Shown here piece by piece: positions 56,701-64,000 of a stretch of 64,000 nt of DNA. The stretch comes from Symsagittifera roscoffensis (lineage: Eukaryota; Xenacoelomorpha; Acoela; Convolutidae). The position numbers were made by a program, and so were the translations under genes. Every line of letters starts with the position of its first letter. The first letter of the stretch is position 1. Under the pieces are notes generated by a model, which was given only the letters and a program-made list of their open reading frames with translations, was not told the origin of the DNA and made no database searches. Location of the stretch: contig NC_087071.1 in NCBI RefSeq assembly GCF_963678635.1, positions 33,468,141 through 33,532,140 of the forward strand. Direction: 5' to 3'.

Positions 56701-59700
56701 CAGAAAAGAAATACATATGTATTCAGTATACATATGTATTCTTACATAAAAATTTGAAATCACTGATTTTGAATATTTACAAAGGCTTTCCTTAACCAGC
56801 GTAGGGTTTTCAAAATTACTAAAATCGAGAAAAACGATCTATTTGTAGTGAAATAACTGATAATGTTGAAAAAGGGGCAAACCACAGTCTAATCGTAAAC
56901 GTGCCAGGAAATCTCAATTTTCTTCAAACACAAACAATTTCAAACACAACTCCAGTTATATTTTCTTCAAAAGGTGGCAGATGCTATGTTCGAAGTTGTG
57001 TTAACTAAAGATTTCAAAAAGTTCCAAACGAAATTCAATTTTGTTATTACTGAAAAAATTTCTTTTTTTTCTAGTTTCAAAAATTTTGCTTTAGAAAGCC
57101 ACTTCATATCTGAGTATTGCGCTTTTTTTGTTAACAAGGAAAGAAAACTATATTACAATTATTGATTCAGGTAGATTCAGAGGCTCAGTTGAACCAATTT
57201 TTTTCTTACCAAAAATGTCTAGGTGTTCCATGCATTTTTACTTGCTTCAAATACTCTGTTTCTCCTGCTAAAGATGTGAAAGGAAACGGTGATTTATTTG
57301 ATTTAAGCTTTCACTCATTTATCACAACCTGTTGCAGCCGATCTCGATTTGTTAGAATTCTTTGCAATCAAGAAACGTTTGCCGAACTTATTGTTATTCT
57401 TGCAACATCAACTAACAAACAAAACTCAACAAACCAAAACGCCACAAAATAATTCTGTAATTGGGGGACAGTAACGAGTTGATAATACAGTTAAAGCTAA
57501 ACCATCATCAAAGTCAAATAAATCTGTACGAATTTTGAATACAGTTTCAAAGAAACCCACGGAAAACAGACATGTTCAAACAGATGAGACGAATATTAAT
57601 CCTTAAGAAGATTTAAATGTTTAATTAAGTGACCTCATACTGCCGCTTTTTGTAAAGTGTTGTACATTTTGACAAGTGGATATAGAAAACTAGTTGTGGA
57701 TAATGATGTTTTTTCGTGAAAATTTTTTTTGTTTAAGAGAAAACTAAATTTTAATTGATACTTTTCATTTTACGTTTTTCATGCTGCATTCGAGACAAAT
57801 TCTTTCACCTGTCCATTTGAAACTCATTCCAAAAACTTTTGACGACATAAAAACTCAGTATCCACAAAAATCAGTCAGGTTTCAATATTTTTAGCCACTT
57901 GTTTGCATTTGGATGCCGCTATCAAAATGGCTTTTGTTTTCCAAAACAGACTGTATGGTGATTTATTTGGAACAGACAATCGAAACAATTCAAAATTTTT
58001 AGATTACATGCTATTTTGCATGACTCACAGGGTATTTGCAAGAAAAAAATCGGACCTGGTTACACATATGTTTTGTTTTGTCCAATAAAAAGTTGTTTTT
58101 TAGCTCCCGTGACAGGTATTACATTTAGCTTGTTTTTTAAAGCTTTCAAAGTTATTTCATTTGTTGGAATGTTGAGTTCAAGTCATGTTAACCTAAAAAA
58201 AGAAAAAAAAATAGTTTTCTAACAGTCCCATTCTTTTGGATATTGATGGATTCAATAGCGGCAAGAAACGTTTCAAAATTAAGGAGCTTTCTGTTTGCTT
58301 CGCTAAAACAATTGAATGAATTCTTTTCCAGCCACCAGTCCCATTCAATAATTTACCAAAAGAAAAGAAAAATCTTACAATTGGGTATCTAAATTTCTGC
58401 ACGGATTTCGCTGGGACGAAGGTGAGTACCCTTACTCTTATTTGGATCAAAATTGTAGCAGTAACCTTTTGCGGAACCCAAACTTTCAGTTTTGTTTCAG
58501 GTACACCTTTAAATCCACGCTAAGGTTATCCTTTTAATCCGCGCTAAGGTTATTATTGCATTCCATGCATGTAAAGTCATTCTTTTATAGCATCATTTCT
58601 CATTTTTAATATGAGCACCCTGTTTTCGAATGAGAACGTAAGATGAAAGCAGAAAATTTGACACAGCTTTAACTATGGTGTGATACTGACGACTGTTTCG
58701 AAGAGTTGAGTTAAAATGCTGAAATAGTTCAACCATTCCGAAGCAATCACGGTCGAGCCGCTAACAAAACCTTGTGTTTATTGCAAAACTGTGCGTATAG
58801 GCTTTAAAGCAAATCAATATCATACGAACAAAATCCACAAAGTACCGGTACAGGTTGCTGTTACTGCTTTTACAAACAATAGAAATGCCGCGGTGCTTTA
58901 TCACTACGACTGTGCATCACAAAACAACCGATCCGGTTAAAGTACCATTCAGACTTACTTCAACTGAAGTTCAAAAACTATTAACTCCTTTTTGACCAAG
59001 ATGAGTTCGAATTCGGATTTTGTGATGCGGAAAAAACCATAACTGACCAAATATTCCACCACTCTCAATATGGATCATTCAAGATTCAGTTTTCTTAAAA
59101 TGAGTGTGATGAAAAATGTCACTGCTGAACACTATGATCACATCGTATAGAAAATAAGGTCACTAGCCACCAGGTTGAAGTGTATCGACCAGGACGAACT
59201 ATGAAGTATACAACATAAAAAGATGGTTGAACATATGATCAAAACAGTCAACTGTTTTTGCTTCACACAGAAAGGGACGGTAAGCTGTATTTCCTGACTC
59301 AATTATGTCTTTTTTTGTTTCCAATTAGGCTGTTTTGTTGATGGCTCGTACCTAAAAAGAAAAGTCAATTATGTCTTTGTTCTACAAATAAACTTTGGAA
59401 GCGCTTTCAAAAATTGTGAAAGTTTGGCTTTTTTTATACCTTATGACCTTGACGTGAGCTTTTAATTAGAATAAAGGCTTCTCTTGTAAATGAAACAATT
59501 TGATCTCAAGATTGGTGACAGTTGCATTTCATTTTATATATTTTAGATGAGTTATAGTAAAAAGTCATTAAGCATTCAGAAACTTTCCAAAGAATAACTC
59601 ATAAAGTTTCGCACCTCTGATGTAGAATTTTGATGCATGCAAACTGAAGAAGCGAGAATTTGAAACCTGACTCACCTGTGCTTTTCCCTTGGTCCATTGA

Positions 59701-60465
59701 AAGACTTTTTTTCACATTGGATTCATTTGGTGTACACAGGAACCAGAAGATATTCAAACGGATGATTGACTTAAGAAGAAATCATTAGTTAGATCTAGGG
59801 ATCAATAATTTGACATTGTGATTATTGTGTATGCAGAAAAATCAATAGCTTTAGTTAGGATTCAGTACTTAAACATTAGATCAACACAGGGAACATGGTC
59901 ATTAGCTATACCATATTACGAGGCCTAACTGTTCACTGGATGGTTGGAAAACTTTGTCTCTGTATGTTTCTGGATTCCAGAGACAAGTTTCTAAACGTCT
60001 TCTAAATTGGAAAAAAATTAAATCCCGGAAAGCTTTTGTGGAGTCCGCTTGAAAAATCTGTAACGTAAAATATGTCGCCACATTACATTTTGGCGGATTT
60101 CGCAACCAGCTATATAGCCTGTTGTTTTGCAAATATAGGCGGATTCGCAAATGTAAGCAAATTTAAATAGATTCCACAAATATGAGTGGACTGTAATTTG
60201 TTAACATGAACTGAACTAGTCCTGTGTAAACAATTACGAGCTATATCTAAAAAATGTTATAGAGTAAATGAAGAAATTAAATGCAAGGAAATAAATATTG
60301 ATGGTAGAATCTATTAAAAAGTCTTATTTCACTTCTCAATTAAAATTTGGATGTACCCCCTCAGTGTTTAGAATAAGTTAAAATGGTTAATCATTCAGCA
60401 ATACAACGCTTGAAATATTTTACTCAGTTGTTTTCTTCCAACATTTGAAAAGTTGTTCTTTCGTT
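53762..60465. other. Long AT-rich non-coding region
   Basis: No supported gene in 6.7 kb. Small items: an open stretch around 54,265-54,390 encoding an Ala-rich peptide between a TTACAG and an AAAAGGTAGA; a frame near 58,735-58,940 with CVYC and HYDC spacing; a 25-bp doublet around TCCRCGCTAAGGTTAT near 58,515-58,555. None is enough for a gene call. Confidence 0.5.
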
Positions 60466-60612
60466 TAGTAGTTGAGATCGGCAGGGTGTTCATTTTTTCA
60501 GTATTTGAGATGCAAAATATGTTCTTTTTTCAGTATTTGATATCGGAAAAGTATTCATGCTTAAGGTATTTGGGATCGAAAGGTTTTTATTCTTTCAGTT
60601 TTTGAGGTTTAG
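60466..60612. repeat. 32-33 bp degenerate minisatellite
   Basis: Words of the type TTCAGTATTTGAGATCGG recur at about 60,501, 60,533, 60,566 and 60,598. A second short block of the same family lies at 61,925-62,012. Confidence 0.7.
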
Positions 60613-60719
60613 CTGGTGAGTTCAAACTATTCGCAGTAAAGGAGAATGAACTGTTGAAGAGTCTTGCTGATGAGTCAAAAAAAATTTTTTAAATTAAAAA
60701 TTGATTTTCAGGACGTAAT

Positions 60720-60960
60720 TATCAACATTACCGGAATTCACAAACAAAATGCGGATTCTGTTTGCAATTTGGGGATTCCGCTTGCAGTTTGCGTATTCCG
60801 CTTACAATTGCAAATATAGCTTACAGTTGCAGATTCCGCAGCACCTCAATTATAAATTACTTATTAATCACTATTTTTTGCGGATACCACAAGTTGTTCC
60901 GGATTCTGCAAATGCTGTTGATGATTCCGCAAATTCGCTGATTCTTGGAGCGATTTTGAG
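60720..60960. repeat. Degenerate GGATTCCGCAAAT motif cluster
   Basis: Variants such as GCGGATTCTGTTTGCAA, GGGATTCCGCTTGCAG, GTATTCCGCTTACAA and GATTCCGCAAATTCG occur about every 22-30 bp. Related words appear at 60,090-60,175. Confidence 0.6.
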
Positions 60961-61119
60961 CGATACCTTGCTGTAGCTACTTTTTGTGGAAATCAAAACA
61001 GCAAAGATGATCAAAGAAAAGTATGATTGTTTTCCGCTGAAAAATTGATTTTGGCCTGTTGCGGAGTCTTCTTACAATTCAGTTTGGCCGCGTAATGACA
61101 AGGGGAGTTTCAATTACAC

Positions 61120-61400
61120 TTAGTGATCATTAGGTATGCGTGGGAATTTTATTTAAAACAAAGTGTTCCTTGACTTCCATAGAATTCATGATTCATACAT
61201 AGGGATCCTTATTTAATCATAGGAATCATTCGAAAGACATAGGGATCTACAGTTACATGTATGGATCAATAGTTATGTAGAAGGATCACTAGTTATTTAT
61301 AGATTTAGATAATGATCTTTAGTTACATTTGGGATCAATATTTTAACAGAAGAAGATTAGTCTAATATAGGGACGATTAGATATACATAGAAATTTTTAG
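61120..61400. repeat. Degenerate ACATAGGGATCATTAGTTA repeats
   Basis: About nine imperfect copies at 25-35 bp spacing, with isolated members near 59,800 and 61,890. This is an old, decayed minisatellite. Confidence 0.65.
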
Positions 61401-61924
61401 CGATCAGCGATATGAAATAATTTTAATTTTGTGCAAAAGTAAGAATTTTTGGCGAAACATTTCGTGTTGGTACTAGCTGGTGAACACAGGGAGCTTTAGA
61501 TAACTCAAGGATCTTTTATTAATCAAAAGAGGTAGTTAGCTAGGGATAGTTCAAGAAAAAGATATGGACTACTGTTTGCAATAGCTGGCGCAAGTTGGTT
61601 AAAATTTAAGTTTTATACTATTTTACCCGCCATTTTTTTCCCAGTTCACAATGGGATTAGGAACTTTTATCTGCTAATTTTGTTCATTTTTTCCGGGACT
61701 CGAGGCAACAAAGAAGAATTAGAATGGCAAAACTAAAATCCGCCATGAAACCAGCAATTTACGGCTTTGATCTAAAAAAATAATTATGTTAAAACTATCA
61801 ACAGAGGCAAAAAGCTGGTTTCCTTGCTGATTTGATTTTGAAATTTTGAATTTTTACTCAAATCCGATAAAAAAAAGTTCAAAATAGCTTACATAGGGAT
61901 CATTAATTCTACATTTGGGATACC

Positions 61925-62012
61925 TTTCAGTGTTTGAGATTAGATTTATGTTGAGTTTCTAGTATTTGTGATCGGAAAAGTCTTGATGCTTTTGGTATTT
62001 GAGATCAAGAAG
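61925..62012. repeat. Second block of the 32-33 bp minisatellite
   Basis: CAGTGTTTGAGATTAG, CTAGTATTTGTGATCGG and TGGTATTTGAGATCAAG are spaced by about 33 bp and match the block at 60,466. Confidence 0.65.
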
Positions 62013-62335
62013 TGTTATATAACGCAAGCTTTGAATTTTTTTAAACTTTTTACAAGTATCAATGAACAATCTAATCTCTATAATCGTTAAAAGTGGAATG
62101 TACAGTCGTATTCTCTCGAGTTGTTACATTTTGTTTTTGTTCATATTTTCAACCAAGTTTATTGCATGAAATGGGCTATATCTTTTGATAAATTAACCCA
62201 ACGTGGTAATTCTTGGCAAGTAGATTACACTTGCAATTTCACACGATAGTGTGTCCGGCGTGAACGTTTGTTCACAATGGTGTGAACATTTTTTGTGATA
62301 TTTTCTGATGGCACCGGAAACCCCAATTCTGTTAA

Positions 62336-62572
62336 AAAACCGAATTATACAGCTGAAAGAAAATGGCTAGAAACAAAGCCACATTGCCAATGCCTTTGTG
62401 ATTTCTCGTATGAGTGTGCACAGAATCCTCAAATTGTATGAAGCAGTCGCGAGAGTTTTACCTTTCGCGACAAAAATCGGCTTCGACGACTCATCAACAA
62501 ATACCGAAATGATTCAGTTTGAGAGATCACAGGACATTTTAATCAAGGTCAGGACAAGAAAGTGTGTATATC
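62336..62572 (+). pseudogene. Tc1-like transposase, N-terminal helix-turn-helix fragment
   Basis: The plus strand reads NRIIQLKENG, a stop, KQSHIANAFVISRMSVHRIL and KLYEA. This matches the paired helix-turn-helix region of Tc1-type transposases (IA...IS...V.RILK.Y). After a frameshift, DKNRLRRLINKYRNDS, a stop, EITGHFNQ and KKVCIS fit the second HTH. The homology is cut at 62,572 by the Polinton-type terminus. Two stops and one frameshift make it dead. The hairpins GTGAAC-GTTT-GTTCAC and CACAC-GATA-GTGTG just upstream could be remains of its terminal region. Confidence 0.65.
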
Positions 62573-63100
62573 AGTAGTAGATGTTGGAGATGATCAGGGG
62601 GGAGGTGGCGGACCCACATGTTTTAAGATAGGGAATAGAGCATCCGGTCGGCCAGCTATGTATTAAGATTGGGTATAGAGTCTACAATGTATTAAGATAG
62701 GGAATACCAATGGTAAGGTTTTATGGTTTGTGTGATGGTAAGATAAAGGTAAGAAAAACGTAATTTTTTTTTAGTTTTTGTGTGGAAATGTCTAGTTTTT
62801 TTCGCAAAAATGTTGGCGCTTGTTAACTAATTTGTAAATTTCAAAGGTTAATTACGTAAAGGACTTTTAATTAGTTTTTTGATACATGGTAAGTCGATGG
62901 TAAGAGTTTTTGGGTAAAAACTTGGACTTTTTATGAAAAAATTTTCAAAAAACTTCAAAACACGATAAGGTTAGCTTTTATTTGACCTAATTTATTAGAT
63001 AATCTTTCTTTCTATCTAAATGAAACAAAAATCCTACTTTCTATCCAAATGAAAAAATGCTGAAACCTACAGAAACTTCGAAAAAATCAAGGTTTTTGGA
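62573..63100. mobile_element. Polinton/Maverick-type terminus, copy 2
   Basis: It starts AGTAGTAGATGTTGGAG and follows copy 1 (16,251) for about 500 bp in the same orientation. The three TGTATTAAGAT-type repeats (62,617, 62,658, 62,687), the ATGGTAAG words and AAACACGATAAGG are conserved, with moderate divergence. Polymerase sequence does not follow within the window, so this is a fragment or a partial element. It interrupts the Tc1-like remnant. Confidence 0.75.
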
Positions 63101-64000
63101 AGAAAATTGCAAAAATTTCAAGTTTTTGGAAAAAAATTTGCAAAGTCTTATAGATTTGGTTAATTTTCTCGTCGCTTCTGATCTAGTTGAAACAATATAC
63201 GTACGTACAGAGTTTGAAATTGAGTTCAAATTATATTTTAAACGTTATCATATTGAGACAATGATACAAAAACGTGAATAAAGTTTTCAATTTTTTCTAT
63301 GATTTTTATCTACTGAACAAAAACAATAATAATTCAATATATAGTAGTAGCCCTGATTTAAGGAGTGATCTCGTGGTCTGCGGATACTGAGACTCAGCCA
63401 TGAGCTCAATATTTCTGCATTTATTTAAGTTAATCTGAGTGTTTTGACCGAAGCCAAAAGCAGTAACGTTTTTGTCAACCCGATGTTAGAAAGACCACCA
63501 GAAGAACTGGCTTTGGTAGAGACGGTGAAAAGCATGTAGAGCTCTGTTTAAACGTTGGTCAGTCTTTTTGGGATCTAGCTTTATTTTCCGTTGACATGTA
63601 CTTGCGGGCGAATGTTACATTTCCTTGAAAAATAATTATTTTTCATGATCTTCCGAAGAAACGTTCTTTGATTTATGGTTATAATTGCTTTCTGCTTAAA
63701 GCATGTTTTCGCTATTGAACACATTTTGCAAGAAAATTTAGTCAGAACTGGAGAATTTAGGAGGAAAATAGTATTAATTGAACGAAGAGTTTGCTGGCAG
63801 AGATGAAATTTGAACTGATACCGTCTGATTTTTTTCGATAAAAATTGTAAATGTCTTCTTCAATGTTCCCTTGTTTAGTTGCTACAGTAAACTATTTAAG
63901 CAAAAATACAACTTTTCAGAGCAACAATTATCAATTTTCTTGCAAAGGCTTTAGTAACAAACGTTTTTTAATCTTAATTTTTGACGGAAGTTTTCTCAAA
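63101..64000. other. Non-coding stretch at the right edge
   Basis: No recognisable gene; a 74-codon plus-strand frame at 63,057-63,281 is Lys/Phe-rich and looks like chance. Confidence 0.5.

Overview
The window is eukaryotic, most likely from an invertebrate animal with an AT-rich, repeat-heavy genome. The evidence is a 16 kb tandem satellite array, two Ty3/gypsy-type retroelements, a broken protein-primed DNA polymerase B of the Polinton/Maverick kind, a Tc1-like transposase fragment and small TIR transposons. I see no convincing host gene, no tRNA or rRNA and no prokaryotic operon. I cannot place the clade from sequence alone. All of the clear coding sequence belongs to mobile elements.

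Layout. 1-16,250: satellite of 47-bp monomers, variant A (about 1-4,000) then variant B (about 4,000-16,250), with higher-order repeats of 902, 327 and about 420 bp. 16,251-17,858: terminus and 3' half of a decayed Polinton DNA polymerase gene (minus strand). 17,859-34,000 and leader: a GC-richer, minus-strand retroelement. Its order is gag, protease-RT-RNase H, integrase, a macro-like domain behind one in-frame stop, a structured spacer, then a long 3' module with a coiled coil, an SGNH/GDSL-hydrolase domain, a second possible SGNH-like domain and a charged tail. 34,001-38,033: its leader (with a duplicated, covarying hairpin module) and a 4 kb tract rich in GGAGGGT. 38,034-39,060: the 5' half of the same kind of polymerase gene. 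About 55 residues between the halves are missing.

39,868-45,942: the end of a hAT-like MITE, then a 5'-truncated, frameshifted second Ty3/gypsy copy (plus strand) ending in a 254-bp 3' LTR. 45,943-62,335: AT-rich non-coding DNA with a pre-miRNA-like hairpin, a TIR element with the hAT-like MITE nested inside it, a 240-bp foldback, degenerate minisatellites and a 200-base assembly gap (53,562-53,761). 62,336-64,000: a Tc1-like transposase fragment interrupted by a second copy of the Polinton terminus.

The most interesting system is the minus-strand retroelement. It is nearly intact and carries two accessory enzyme folds (macro and SGNH) outside the usual gag-pol set. Each of its coding boundaries is either a single in-frame stop or a +1 frame change, so the lesions could be decay, recoding, or both. 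No LTR pair could be identified for it.
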